From Alistipes shahii WAL 8301 (GTDB lineage Bacteria; Bacteroidota; Bacteroidia; Bacteroidales; Rikenellaceae), in NCBI RefSeq assembly GCF_025145845.1, contig NZ_CP102253.1, positions 1,302,001 to 1,366,000 of the forward strand: a stretch of DNA of 64,000 bases, written 5' to 3'. Below are positions 25,620-35,658 of this stretch, one piece after another (the stretch's first letter is position 1; the number at the start of each line of letters is the position of its first letter). The position numbers and the translations under genes were made by a program. The notes beneath the pieces were generated by a model. That model searched no databases. It had not been told where the DNA came from and worked only from the letters and a program-made list of their open reading frames with translations.

Positions 25620-26585
25620 ATGGAAAAAAAGGTTACAGATGCAATGTTATTCCGTTTCTTCGCAGAGCAAACGACTTTGGAAGAAACCGATATGATTTCG
25701 GCTTGGCTGAACGAAGATCCGGAAAAGAATCAGAAAGTTCTCGATAAAGCATATAATTTGTATGTATTGGGCATAATGTGTGCACCTAATCCGGAGGCGG
25801 GTATAAATAATTCACGCTCTTTCCTACGTTTCGGATGGCCGAAAGTGCTGCGTTATGCCGGAGTTGCTGCCGCCATTTTACTGCTCGGAATTGCTGTCGA
25901 CCATGTGCTTTTGAGTCAACGCATGAACCGGTGGTTACAACAGCAAACGACTGTCGAGGTTCCGGCAGGGCAGCATATTCGCCTAACGTTGGGGGATGGC
26001 TCCATCGTGGAACTTAATGCGCAGAGCCGCATCGTTTATCCTGCGATTTTCCCAAAAGGGGAGCGGCGTGTCCAGTTGAGTGGAGAGGCCATATTCAATG
26101 TCGCCCATAACTCTGAATGCCCGTTCATCGTGGAAACTTTTGCCTGTGATGTAGAAGTATTGGGTACGCATTTCGATGTAATCGCCAACCAAGCGGAGAA
26201 TCGTTTTTCAACAGCTCTGTTTAGCGGCCGGGTTGCCGTGACGAATAAAAAAAACGGAGAATCCGTCATTCTGCAGCCCAACGATATCGTCAATCTTCGA
26301 GATGGAGGGTTTCAAATCCAAGAACTTGAAGATAAAGACGATTATCTGTGGATGGATGGTATTATTTCAGTGTACGGAATGCCGTTTGAGCAGCTGATGA
26401 GCAAGTTGGAGCGTAGTTATAACGTGAAGATAGAGATTCGGCGCGAAACCATGCCCGTCGTAAAATACAAAAGTTTGAAAATCCGTGTTTCGGACGGTAT
26501 AGACCACGCTTTGCATATGCTACAACTCGCCTCGGATTTCACCTTTGAACACGATGCTGTTACCGATGTAATCATCATTAAATAG
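25620..26585 (+). CDS. FecR-family anti-sigma factor
   Basis: A 321-residue inner-membrane regulator. A cytoplasmic N-terminal part (VTDAMLFRFFAEQTTLEETD) binds the sigma factor. One membrane helix follows at about residues 75-95 (YAGVAAAILLLGIAVDHVLL). The periplasmic FecR domain then reads VEVPAGQHIRLTLGDGSIVE, GEAIFNVAHNSECPFIVET, EVLGTHFDV, and a C-terminal STN-like part is DGIDHALHMLQLASDFTFE. It should release the sigma factor when the SusC receptor signals. The frame also offers an ATG at 25602, but this lies 5 bases after the promoter-like element, so 25620 is preferred. Confidence 0.88.
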   Translation: MEKKVTDAMLFRFFAEQTTLEETDMISAWLNEDPEKNQKVLDKAYNLYVLGIMCAPNPEAGINNSRSFLRFGWPKVLRYAGVAAAILLLGIAVDHVLLSQRMNRWLQQQTTVEVPAGQHIRLTLGDGSIVELNAQSRIVYPAIFPKGERRVQLSGEAIFNVAHNSECPFIVETFACDVEVLGTHFDVIANQAENRFSTALFSGRVAVTNKKNGESVILQPNDIVNLRDGGFQIQELEDKDDYLWMDGIISVYGMPFEQLMSKLERSYNVKIEIRRETMPVVKYKSLKIRVSDGIDHALHMLQLASDFTFEHDAVTDVIIIK

Positions 26586-26664
26586 TCCATCCAATTATTA
26601 ACTTATCTCAAATTCTTTAGATGCCTATGATGTAAACCACGAACTATCAACTCTGAACATTTGC

Positions 26665-26725
26665 TTCCTGATATGAAAAACCGATGAGTGGGCGAACACT
26701 CACCGGCGTATAGTTCAATCAGGAA
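26665..26725 (+). promoter_or_regulatory. Structured leader upstream of susC
   Basis: In the 182-base gap between the anti-sigma and SusC genes, an outer pairing TTCCTGAT (26665-26672) with ATCAGGAA (26718-26725) encloses a stem-loop CCGATGAGTG/CACTCACCGG (26681-26690 with 26697-26706, one mismatch). It may be an mRNA leader controlling SusC translation, or a target for a small RNA. No separate promoter box is obvious here. Confidence 0.4.
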
Positions 26726-26767
26726 TATTAACCAATTCCCAACCATTGAACCAAACTTGACAAATGT

Positions 26768-29700
26768 ATGAATAAAAAGATTATTCAGCAAATCTGCCTG
26801 TCTTTTCTTTTAGTTCTTACGCTCGTCTGTATCCCTGTTACTGGGGTGCAGGCACAGACGCAGAAGGTTTCCATCAAGATGGAAAACGTGCGTATGAAGC
26901 AGGTAATGAATGAGATTGAAAGACAGACAAAATTTCTTTTCGGAATCAATGATGATGTAGATGTTAACAGGCTCGTTACGGTAAATGTGACGAACCAATC
27001 CTTGCAAGCAGCCCTCGACCAAATGGTCAAAGGGACGGACATCACCTATCAGATCAGTAGTTCCAACATCATTCTCTCAAAAAAACAGGCAAAGCTCCCT
27101 GTTGACATTTCCGGAACTATCCGCGATATCAATGGCTCCCCGATCGTCGGAGCGACCATTGTTATCCGGGGCACCTCAATCGGCATCAGCAGCGGTTCCG
27201 ATGGCTCTTTCTCGCTTCAGATACCCCCCCCCGCTGCCTCCCGGCAATTGGAAGTCAGCTATTTGGGCTATGAGACTCTGGTGGTCGATGTGGGTAACCG
27301 TACTGCTTTCGACCTTACGCTTCAGGAGTCGTCCGCCGAGATCGAACAAGTCGTGGTCACTGCTCTTGGTATTAAGCGTTCGGAAAAGGCCGTAGCCTAC
27401 AATGTTCAGCAGATCAAGGCCGAAGACATCACAACCGTCAAGGATGCCAACTTCATCAACTCGTTGACGGGTAAAGTGGCCGGTGTCACGATCAACGCCT
27501 CATCGTCAGGTGTCGGCGGTGCCTCGAAGGTCGTACTGCGCGGCAACAAGTCCATTTCGCAGTCTTCGAACGCCCTTTACGTTATCGACGGCATTCCGAT
27601 GTACAACTTCGGTGGTGGTGGCGGTACGGAGTTCGATTCGCGCGGTGCTACGGAATCCATCGCAGACCTCAACCCCGAGGATATTGAGTCGATGTCGGTG
27701 CTGACGGGCGCCGCAGCTGCGGCTCTCTACGGTTCGGAAGCCGCGAACGGAGCCGTGATGATTACGACGAAGAAGGGGCAGGCTGGAGCGCTGAAGGTTA
27801 CGCTTTCGAGCAATACGGAATTCCTGAATCCTTTCGTGCTGCCCGAGTTCCAGAATCGCTACGGCACGGGCCTGAACGGCACCCGCAGCGGCTCGGGGAT
27901 TTACAGCTGGGGCGAGAAGCTGCTCCCGGCGGCCCGCTACGGTTATACGCCGAACGACTATTTCGAGACGGGGCATGTCTATACCAACGCCGTTACGGTT
28001 TCGGGCGGTACGGATAAGAACCAGACCTATTTTTCGGCAGCTTCGGTCAACTCGGACGGAATCATCCCCAACAACGAGTACGACCGTTACAATTTCACGT
28101 TCCGCAACACTTCGTACTTTCTGAAAGACCGGCTCAAGCTCGATGCGAGCGCCAGCTACATCTATCAGAAAGACCAGAACATGACCAATCAGGGAGTCTA
28201 TTCGAACCCGCTGGTTCCGGCCTACCTGTTCCCGCGGGGTGAGAATTTCGACCTTTACCGTCGCTTCGAGCGTTACAACGAAGGGACGAAACTCATGGAG
28301 CAATTCTGGAGTGCGGATATGGAAGGCGGTGATTTGCGCATGCAGAATCCCTACTGGATCAACTACCGCAACCTGCGCAATACGGACAAGAAGCGTTATA
28401 TGCTGTCGTTCTCGGCCAGCTACGACATTCTTCCGTGGCTTAATGTTGCCGGACGTGTCCGCATTGATAATTCGAATTCGCTCTACACGCAAAAACTCTA
28501 TGCCTCGTCGAACACCACGATTACGGAAGGCGGCAAAAACGGCCACTATACCGAAGCCCGTGCTTACGACACGCAGACCTACGCCGATCTGATGGTAAAC
28601 ATTAACAAGACTTTCGGCGAGGATTGGTCTCTGAACGCGAATATCGGCGCCTCGATCAACAATATCAAGACCGATGAGTTGTCATACCGTGGGCCGATTC
28701 AGGAGAACGGACTTCCCAACATATTCAATGTTTTCGATCTGGATGACACGAAAAAACGTGCCGAAAAGGTCGGCTGGCACGACCAGACGCAGTCGATTTT
28801 CGCCTCGGTCGAAGTAGGTTGGAAACAGATGCTTTACCTCACGGTGACGGGGCGTAACGACTGGGCTTCGCAACTGGCCAATTCGCCCGAGTCGTCGTTC
28901 TTCTACCCGTCGGTGGGCCTTTCGTGGGTTCCGACGGCGACATTCAACATGCCGGATGCGATCAGCTATCTGAAGATCCGCGGTTCGATCGCCTCGGTAG
29001 GTATGCCGTTCCCGCGTCACCTGACGGTTCCGACCTACGAATACGACGCCACGAACAAGGTGTGGAAAGACAAGACGCACTATCCCATCGGCGACCTGAA
29101 ACCCGAGCGCACCATCACCTACGAGGTGGGTCTGGATGCCCGTCTGTGGCAACACATCAATCTTTCGGCTTCGTGGTACCGGGCCGATACGAAAAATCAG
29201 ACCTTCGACCCGTCGCTGCCGCCCTCGTCGTCCTATACGACCATCTACCTGCAAACCGGCCATGTCCGCAATACGGGTGTCGAACTCTCGCTCGGGTACG
29301 ATAACCAATGGCGTGACTTTCGCTGGACGACGAACTTCACTTATTCGTGGAACAAGAACGAAATCCGCGAACTTGCGGCTAATGCCGTAAACCCCGTGAC
29401 GGGCGAATCTCTGAATCTCACCAAGCTCGACATCAAGGGATTAGGCAAGGCGAAATATATTCTTAAAGAAGGCGGTACGTTGGGAGACCTTTATACGACG
29501 TCCAATCTGCGGTATAATGAAAACGGCTATGTCGAAGTGGACAATGCCGGTAACTTACAGGTTACCGATGAGGGTGAGGATATCTATTTAGGTTCGGTGT
29601 TCCCGGATGCCAATCTCGCATGGCGTAACGATTTCAGTTGGAAGGGCATCAATCTCGGCGTGCTGTTCACAGCCCGTCTGGGCGGTGTCTGCTACTCCGC

Positions 29701-30097
29701 GACGCAGGCCAATTTGGATCTGTACGGCGTTTCGGAGGCTTCGGCCGCTGCACGTGATGCCGGCGGCGTGCTGATTAACGGCCGTGAGATGGTTGATGCG
29801 CAGAAGTGGTACCAAGCCATCGGCTCGCAGTCCGGTCTGCCGCAATATTATCTCTATTCGGCGACGAACGTCCGTTTGCAAGAGCTTTCGCTGGGTTACA
29901 CCCTGCCGACAAAATGGTTCCGCGACAAGATGCGCATGACCGTCTCGTTCGTAGGGCGTAACCTGTGGATGATCTACTGCAAGGCGCCGTTCGACCCCGA
30001 AGCCGTCGCCTCGACGGGACTGAACTATCAGGGCATCGACTATTTCATGATGCCTTCGATGCGCAGTCTCGGTTTCAATGTCAAATTCCAATTCTAA
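26768..30097 (+). CDS. SusC-like TonB-dependent transporter with STN domain
   Basis: A 1,109-residue outer-membrane importer. In order: a signal peptide (LLVLTLVCIPVTGVQAQ), an STN signalling domain at ~33-100 (VSIKMENVRMKQVMNEIERQ), a carboxypeptidase-like domain at ~115-190, a plug (TALGIKRSEKAVAYNVQQI, VIDGIPMYNFGGGGG) and a beta barrel ending RSLGFNVKFQF. The STN domain is what lets such transporters signal to a FecR anti-sigma, which is encoded just upstream. It pairs with the SusD 12 bases downstream to import oligosaccharides, here predicted to come from N-glycans. Confidence 0.95.
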   Translation: MNKKIIQQICLSFLLVLTLVCIPVTGVQAQTQKVSIKMENVRMKQVMNEIERQTKFLFGINDDVDVNRLVTVNVTNQSLQAALDQMVKGTDITYQISSSNIILSKKQAKLPVDISGTIRDINGSPIVGATIVIRGTSIGISSGSDGSFSLQIPPPAASRQLEVSYLGYETLVVDVGNRTAFDLTLQESSAEIEQVVVTALGIKRSEKAVAYNVQQIKAEDITTVKDANFINSLTGKVAGVTINASSSGVGGASKVVLRGNKSISQSSNALYVIDGIPMYNFGGGGGTEFDSRGATESIADLNPEDIESMSVLTGAAAAALYGSEAANGAVMITTKKGQAGALKVTLSSNTEFLNPFVLPEFQNRYGTGLNGTRSGSGIYSWGEKLLPAARYGYTPNDYFETGHVYTNAVTVSGGTDKNQTYFSAASVNSDGIIPNNEYDRYNFTFRNTSYFLKDRLKLDASASYIYQKDQNMTNQGVYSNPLVPAYLFPRGENFDLYRRFERYNEGTKLMEQFWSADMEGGDLRMQNPYWINYRNLRNTDKKRYMLSFSASYDILPWLNVAGRVRIDNSNSLYTQKLYASSNTTITEGGKNGHYTEARAYDTQTYADLMVNINKTFGEDWSLNANIGASINNIKTDELSYRGPIQENGLPNIFNVFDLDDTKKRAEKVGWHDQTQSIFASVEVGWKQMLYLTVTGRNDWASQLANSPESSFFYPSVGLSWVPTATFNMPDAISYLKIRGSIASVGMPFPRHLTVPTYEYDATNKVWKDKTHYPIGDLKPERTITYEVGLDARLWQHINLSASWYRADTKNQTFDPSLPPSSSYTTIYLQTGHVRNTGVELSLGYDNQWRDFRWTTNFTYSWNKNEIRELAANAVNPVTGESLNLTKLDIKGLGKAKYILKEGGTLGDLYTTSNLRYNENGYVEVDNAGNLQVTDEGEDIYLGSVFPDANLAWRNDFSWKGINLGVLFTARLGGVCYSATQANLDLYGVSEASAAARDAGGVLINGREMVDAQKWYQAIGSQSGLPQYYLYSATNVRLQELSLGYTLPTKWFRDKMRMTVSFVGRNLWMIYCKAPFDPEAVASTGLNYQGIDYFMMPSMRSLGFNVKFQF

Positions 30098-30109
30098 AGC
30101 GCAGAAACT

Positions 30110-31684
30110 ATGAGAAAGATCAATATGAGCTGGCAGTCGGTGTTGCTGTCGGTCGCGCTGCTCGGATTGGCTGCCTGCACCGGTGATTTCGAGGACATCA
30201 ACCGCAATCCCAATCAGGTTACGGAAGAACAGATGGATGCCCTCAATTACAAGACCGGCACGAAATTCAAGTCGCTGCAGAGTCTTGTGATTCCCGTGCA
30301 GGAGCACATGTACCAGTTCAACGAATCGCTTTCGGGCGGGCCGTTCGGCGGTTACATCGGTGCTACGGTCGATACATGGCAGACCAAGTTCGAGACCTAT
30401 AATCCCTCGGCCGACTGGCGCAAATGGCCTTTCGCCAACGTCATCACCGAGACCTATACCCCCTATAAGGGCATCGTCAACGGCACGGAAGACGAAGTGG
30501 CCATCGCTTTCGCCCGCCTGTTGCGAGTGGCCATCATGCACCGTGTGACGGACTCCTACGGTCCGATTCCCTATTCGAAGCTGGAGAGCAACGAGTCTGT
30601 CTATGTGGAGTACGATTCGCAGGAGGCGGTCTATACGAAGATGTTCGAGGAGCTGGACGAGGCTATCGAGATACTGGGCCGCAACACGACGCTCCCGGCC
30701 GAAGCGTGGAGCCGCTACGACGGCGTCTACTACGGCAATATCGCGCAGTGGCTCAAATATGCCAATTCGCTCAAGTTGCGCATGGCCATGCGTTTGTCGT
30801 ATGTGAAGTCCGACGTCGCCCGTGCGAAGGCCGCCGAGGCTATTGCCGGGGGTGTTATCGAGGCTAATGCCGACAATGCGGCGATGCACGCCGCGGAGAA
30901 CCGCACGACGCTCATCTACAACGACTGGGGCGACCACCGTGTCGGAGCCGACATCCTCTGCTACATGAACGGCTACAAAGACCCGCGTATGGAGAAGATG
31001 TTCCTTGCGAACGATGTCGGCGACTATGTGGGTATCCGTATCGGCATCGATGTGACGAGCAAGTCGCAGGCCGTGTCGAAGTATTCGAATATGATCGTTG
31101 CGAGCGATACGCCCTACCTATGGTTCAATGCCGCCGAGGCAACGTTCCTGCGTGCGGAATATGAATTGCGCTGGGGCTCGGAAGAAACGGCACGGTCACT
31201 CTACGAAGCAGCCGTAAGGCTTTCGTTCGAGGAGCGCGGTGCCAGCGGCGCCGACGCCTATCTGGCCCAGACTGACGTCAAGCCCGCGCCCTACACCGAT
31301 CCTGTCGGCAACTACAGCGCGATGGCCCAGAGCGACATCGGGATTCCGTGGGTCGACGGAGCCGAGAACTTCGAACGCAACCTTGAACGCATCATCGTGC
31401 AGAAATGGATCGCCATCTTCCCGCTGGGCGTCGAGGCGTGGTCGGAGCACCGCCGCACGGGCTATCCGAAACTGCTGCCCGTGCCCACCGACAAGTCGGG
31501 CGGCACGGTGGACGTAGCGCAGGGTGCACGACGCCTGCCTTACCCCGTCGAGGAGTACCAGCAGAACAACGCCAACCTTCAGTTGGCCATCCAGACGCTC
31601 GATGGCGAGCAGCAGAACGGCAACCGCACGGGCGACGTCATGGGAACCCGTGTATGGTGGGATTGCAAATCTTATAACAACTAA
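30110..31684 (+). CDS. SusD-like surface glycan-binding lipoprotein, intact copy
   Basis: A 524-residue SusD/RagB-family lipoprotein. The lipobox is LLGLAACTGDF. The conserved parts are VTDSYGPIPYSKLESN (about residue 145), NAAEATFLRAEYELRWG and the C-terminal EAWSEHRRTGYPKLLP. It forms the lid of the SusC transporter. The tandem duplication begins inside this gene, at 30556, so a second, headless copy of the C-terminal two thirds occurs at 37191. Confidence 0.95.
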   Translation: MRKINMSWQSVLLSVALLGLAACTGDFEDINRNPNQVTEEQMDALNYKTGTKFKSLQSLVIPVQEHMYQFNESLSGGPFGGYIGATVDTWQTKFETYNPSADWRKWPFANVITETYTPYKGIVNGTEDEVAIAFARLLRVAIMHRVTDSYGPIPYSKLESNESVYVEYDSQEAVYTKMFEELDEAIEILGRNTTLPAEAWSRYDGVYYGNIAQWLKYANSLKLRMAMRLSYVKSDVARAKAAEAIAGGVIEANADNAAMHAAENRTTLIYNDWGDHRVGADILCYMNGYKDPRMEKMFLANDVGDYVGIRIGIDVTSKSQAVSKYSNMIVASDTPYLWFNAAEATFLRAEYELRWGSEETARSLYEAAVRLSFEERGASGADAYLAQTDVKPAPYTDPVGNYSAMAQSDIGIPWVDGAENFERNLERIIVQKWIAIFPLGVEAWSEHRRTGYPKLLPVPTDKSGGTVDVAQGARRLPYPVEEYQQNNANLQLAIQTLDGEQQNGNRTGDVMGTRVWWDCKSYNN

Positions 31685-31689
31685 CAGCT

Positions 31690-32598
31690 ATGAAACAGAA
31701 CTTTATATTCACGCTGCTGGCGCTGTTTTCGATGCTGTCGCTCGTCTCGTGCAGCGACTGGACGGAAACGGAGGCACTCGACAGTACGGTCAAAAAGCCT
31801 TGGGAGCAAGATCCTGCCCTATGGGCCGAGTACACCGCGACATTGAGGGCCTACAAGCAGTCGGAGCATTTCATCGTCTATGCCCGCATGCACAATTCTC
31901 CCGAGAAAGCGACCGGAGAGCAGGACTTCATGCGCTGCCTTCCGGATTCGCTGGACATCGTGACGCTGACCAACGCCGACAACTTCTCGAAATTCGACGC
32001 CGAGGACATGTCCGTCATGCACGAGAAAGGCACGAAGGTGCTCTATCAGATCGACTATGCCGCTCGTGCGGAGGAATTCGCCGATGCGGCGGCGCTCGAC
32101 GCCTACTTGGATAAGGTCGTCGTTGCCGTCGCTGCCAATGGCATGGACGGCTACTCGTTCACGACCGACCCGTTGGCTGCGGATGCCACGGCTCGCATTA
32201 TTGATAGGCTTGCCACGGCCAGAACTGACGGTCAGCTCCTCGTTTTCGAGGGTAATCCCCTGTCGCTCGCTGCCACCGACCGTGCAAAGATGGATTACGT
32301 CATCCTCGATACGGAGAAACTCGAAAATGTTTTGGATGTGAGACTCCATGCCCTGCACGCTGTTAACTATGCCGGCATCGAGGCCAATCGGCTGCTGCTG
32401 ACCGCCGAAATCAATGCGGCGCTGTTCGATGAAGACCGCACCGAGCACGCCGCCGTCGACGAAATGTCGCGCCGCGTCGTCGAACTCGGGCCTTATGCGG
32501 GGCTTGCGGCTTACAATATTGCCGAAGATTACTACCATTCCGAGATGAACTACCAAACCATCCGGCAGGCGATACAAACGTTGAACCCCTCTAAATAA
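31690..32598 (+). CDS. GH18-fold surface lipoprotein, non-catalytic (copy 1)
   Basis: A 302-residue lipoprotein (lipobox LSLVSCSDW). The fold resembles the endo-beta-N-acetylglucosaminidase branch of GH18, but the active-site strand reads MDGYSFTTDP. Against DGxxxDxE, the Asp is Thr158 and the Glu is Asp160. It is therefore expected to bind rather than cut glycan, like the surface glycan-binding proteins that follow SusD in Bacteroides N-glycan loci. It starts 5 bases after susD. Confidence 0.75.
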   Translation: MKQNFIFTLLALFSMLSLVSCSDWTETEALDSTVKKPWEQDPALWAEYTATLRAYKQSEHFIVYARMHNSPEKATGEQDFMRCLPDSLDIVTLTNADNFSKFDAEDMSVMHEKGTKVLYQIDYAARAEEFADAAALDAYLDKVVVAVAANGMDGYSFTTDPLAADATARIIDRLATARTDGQLLVFEGNPLSLAATDRAKMDYVILDTEKLENVLDVRLHALHAVNYAGIEANRLLLTAEINAALFDEDRTEHAAVDEMSRRVVELGPYAGLAAYNIAEDYYHSEMNYQTIRQAIQTLNPSK

Positions 32599-32606
32599 AG
32601 ACAGTC

Positions 32607-33962
32607 ATGAACATGAAAAAGATACTAATGGCGGTTCTCGTTTCGCTTGTGGCTTTCACGGCCTGCGAGAACTACGGCGATGACAATCACAAGTTCGACA
32701 ATGTCGTATACCTCGACGTCGCTTCGACGAGCGACGCACAGCTCACGACCTTCAGCAACACCCGGGCTACCTACGATTGCGCGTTGCAGGCGGTACTGAC
32801 ATATCCGGCAGGACAGGATGTGGCGGTGACGCTCACGGTCGACCCGTCGCTCGTCGGGACGTACAATGCCCGTTACGGTACGGAGTGGACGATGCTCGAT
32901 TCAAAATATTATTCTTTGCTGTCCGAAACTGTGACCATTCCGGCAGGGAAGACGACCTCCGATGCTGTCACGCTGCGCCTCCGTGAACTCACCGGAGAAG
33001 GAGATGAGCAGACCGGAGCTTTGCCAATCGACGAAACCTATCTGGTTCCAGTACGCATCGGTAGCGCATCGATCGATGTGTTGCACGGCTCCGACGTGGC
33101 TTACTACGTCGTCAAACGCTCCTCGGCCATCACCGTCGCGGCACAACTTACGGACAACTGGATCGAGTTCCCGACCCTCGATAAGTATTCCGAAAGCAGC
33201 AAGGATTGGAACGGCCTGCGGGCTGTGACCTACGAGGCCCTGATTTACATCGACGAATTCGTGAAAACCAATACTGAAGGCAATCCCGTCAACATCTCGT
33301 CCGTCATGGGCGTCGAGCAGTACCTGCTGCTGCGTATCGGCGACACGAATTTCGAGCGCGAACAGTTGCAGTTCGACGGTTCGGGCAGTGGCTCGGGCTT
33401 CGGCAAGATTCCCGGACGCGACGCGATGAAGCATCTCGAAACGGGGCGCTGGTACCATGTGGCCTGCACCTACGACCAGAATACCCGCACGGCCCGCATC
33501 TACGTCGACGGGCAGATTCAGAGCGAAGTCACGGGCGTGGGCATCACGACGCAGAACGATAAGAACTGCATCAACTTGGCCATGCGGGCGCTCTACGACC
33601 TGTGGAACACCGCTCCCGAGGGCGACAAGGCCCAGTACGAAGAACTGGGGTACGATGGCCTGAGCGAGGCCTATCAGTTCTTCATCGGCCGCTCCTACGA
33701 CGACTATCGGCCTCTGAACGGCAAGATCGCCGAGGCGCGTGTATGGTCTGTGGCCCGCACGCTGGAACAGATTTGGGAAAATATGTATGAAATCGAAAAC
33801 CCGGAGAACGATTCGACGCTACTCGGATACTGGAAATTCAACGAGGGGTCTGGCAATACCGTAAAGGACTATTCGATGTACGGCAACGACGGCGTCGCCA
33901 AATACGACATCATCTGGCCGCAGGGCATCGAGATTCCGAAACTTAACGAAAACAACGAGTAA
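32607..33962 (+). CDS. DUF1735-LamG surface glycan-binding lipoprotein (copy 1)
   Basis: A 451-residue lipoprotein (lipobox SLVAFTACENY). Residues ~30-170 form a DUF1735 beta-sandwich domain (VVYLDVASTSDAQLTTFSN, VTIPAGKTTSDAVTLRL). The rest is a LamG/concanavalin-like domain (HVACTYDQNTRTARIYVDGQ, NGKIAEARVWSVARTLEQIW, LLGYWKFNEGSGNTVKDYS). LamG domains bind sugars. Both domain types recur among surface-binding proteins of N-glycan utilisation loci. It lies 8 bases after its upstream neighbour and 2 bases before the next gene. Confidence 0.82.
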   Translation: MNMKKILMAVLVSLVAFTACENYGDDNHKFDNVVYLDVASTSDAQLTTFSNTRATYDCALQAVLTYPAGQDVAVTLTVDPSLVGTYNARYGTEWTMLDSKYYSLLSETVTIPAGKTTSDAVTLRLRELTGEGDEQTGALPIDETYLVPVRIGSASIDVLHGSDVAYYVVKRSSAITVAAQLTDNWIEFPTLDKYSESSKDWNGLRAVTYEALIYIDEFVKTNTEGNPVNISSVMGVEQYLLLRIGDTNFEREQLQFDGSGSGSGFGKIPGRDAMKHLETGRWYHVACTYDQNTRTARIYVDGQIQSEVTGVGITTQNDKNCINLAMRALYDLWNTAPEGDKAQYEELGYDGLSEAYQFFIGRSYDDYRPLNGKIAEARVWSVARTLEQIWENMYEIENPENDSTLLGYWKFNEGSGNTVKDYSMYGNDGVAKYDIIWPQGIEIPKLNENNE

Positions 33963-33964
33963 CT

Positions 33965-35566
33965 ATGAAGACGATTTTTGATTTGCAAACAGGGGTGGTA
34001 ACGCTTCTCTGCACGGCGGCACTCGCGGGCCTTACGGCCTGCGAGGCCGATCCCGTGATGCAGGAAAGCGGGAAGTTGCCCGACAAAGGTTCCATCGAAG
34101 AGGTTCATGTGATGTTGTGCAGCAGCAATTCCGTGGAAAATAGGGTCGATGTGCTGCTGACCGAAGGAGGGGTTATGACGAAGAACTTCTACTTGAGGCA
34201 GACACAGCCGGCGGCAGCGGGATATTCGCTCGACGCATGGTGCGATGCATCTTTGCTCAATGACTACGATGCCGGAGATGAAATCGAACGAACGCTGCTG
34301 CCGGAGGCGAATTACGAGTTCCCCGACGGCAAGACGCTCGACCTCTCGGCCGCAACGCAGCGTTCGGAATTGAAACGTATCAAGTTCTCGGCAAGCGGAC
34401 TTGCCGCCGGGGAATATGTACTACCGCTTACGGTCGCTGCACAGGACGCACCGGACGCGGACAAGACGCTTTACTACAACGTTTCGGTTCGCCAACCCTA
34501 CACCGACGAATACACCCTGCACGACGGCCACGACCTGTTCTTCGTGTTCTATGTCAATACGAACGATTTTCAGCCGCTGTTGGCGCAGGACTACATCATG
34601 CGGAAGAAAGTGGCACGCGGCACGACCGTGGCGTGGTACGGTACCGTAGGCAACATCGTCAACCTGCGCACTGTCCAGGTCGGCTACGATGCTGCAGCCG
34701 GCCGCGCCCTGCTTGATCTCGGAACCGACATGACTTATGTGCTCAGCCAATCGACGAAATATATCCGTCCGTTGCAGGAACACGGACGCAAGGTATGTAT
34801 CAGTATCGAAGGCGGAGGCAAGGGGCTCGGGTTCTGCAACCTCACCGATGCTCAAATCGAAGACTTCGCAGCGCAGGTCAAGACCGTTATCGAACAATAC
34901 GAACTCGACGGTGTAAACCTCTGGGATCGAAATTCCGGCTACGGCAAGGAGGGTATGCCGGCCGTGAACACGACCTCCTATCCGAAGCTCATCAAGGCAT
35001 TGCGCGAGGCACTTGGCACGGAAAAATTACTGACGGTCACGGTTTACGAGGAGCCGACCGCTACTTTCTGGGATACGGAAGCGACGGGCGGAATCGCCGT
35101 CGGCGATTACATTGACTACGCATGGTCGGGTTACAACAGCAACAGCGAGGCCCCGCAGCTGCTCGACCCGTGGCATCCCGAACTGGAGTATGTATCCACC
35201 TATACGCAAAAGCCGATTGCCAATCTGCCCAAGGATCGGTACGGCTGCATCAACTTTCCCATCTATCCTGCTGCCCAAACGGAAGAAGAGGCCATGATGC
35301 GGGAGCCTAGATTCCTTTTAGATTGGACTCCTAATTATAAGCCTAACAACATCATCGTCTTCGACGATTTGCACAGCAATCTCCAGGACAGTTACGAAGC
35401 TTTTTGGGACAATACGTTTGCAGCGTGTTGCACTTTTATGGATCCAGAAAACAGCTATTTGCTCGGAAGCAAAAAAGGATACACCTATCTGTTGGATATG
35501 AACAGACTCTGGACATTATCCGAGGGTATTCAGAATTACGGCAAATGGCTGAAAGATTGGAATTGA
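33965..35566 (+). CDS. DUF1735-GH18 lipoprotein, catalytic Glu missing (copy 1)
   Basis: A 533-residue lipoprotein (AALAGLTACEADP). A DUF1735-like domain covers ~45-180, and a GH18-like barrel covers ~190-530. The catalytic strand reads YELDGVNLWDRNSGYG: the position of the essential Glu is Arg322, so hydrolysis by the normal GH18 mechanism is not expected. It probably presents N-glycans to the active GH18 protein encoded next. Only a substrate-assisted role without that Glu would rescue activity, which is unlikely. Confidence 0.8.
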   Translation: MKTIFDLQTGVVTLLCTAALAGLTACEADPVMQESGKLPDKGSIEEVHVMLCSSNSVENRVDVLLTEGGVMTKNFYLRQTQPAAAGYSLDAWCDASLLNDYDAGDEIERTLLPEANYEFPDGKTLDLSAATQRSELKRIKFSASGLAAGEYVLPLTVAAQDAPDADKTLYYNVSVRQPYTDEYTLHDGHDLFFVFYVNTNDFQPLLAQDYIMRKKVARGTTVAWYGTVGNIVNLRTVQVGYDAAAGRALLDLGTDMTYVLSQSTKYIRPLQEHGRKVCISIEGGGKGLGFCNLTDAQIEDFAAQVKTVIEQYELDGVNLWDRNSGYGKEGMPAVNTTSYPKLIKALREALGTEKLLTVTVYEEPTATFWDTEATGGIAVGDYIDYAWSGYNSNSEAPQLLDPWHPELEYVSTYTQKPIANLPKDRYGCINFPIYPAAQTEEEAMMREPRFLLDWTPNYKPNNIIVFDDLHSNLQDSYEAFWDNTFAACCTFMDPENSYLLGSKKGYTYLLDMNRLWTLSEGIQNYGKWLKDWN

Positions 35567-35658
35567 TAAAAACGGTCGACAAAATACACCTATGTTCTTC
35601 CATTTTATCCTCTCACAGCTCTTTAACCGGAGCAAAAACAATTAAAATTCAAATCAAA

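Noticed and set aside
27506..30937. Long antisense frames within susC and susD
   Set aside because: Same compositional artefact; no family motif, no promoter, and strong protein families on the coding strand.
35404..35658. Upstream start extending the catalytic GH18 protein by 85 residues
   Set aside because: Overlaps the previous gene and would bury the lipoprotein signal; the ATG at 35659 gives a standard one.
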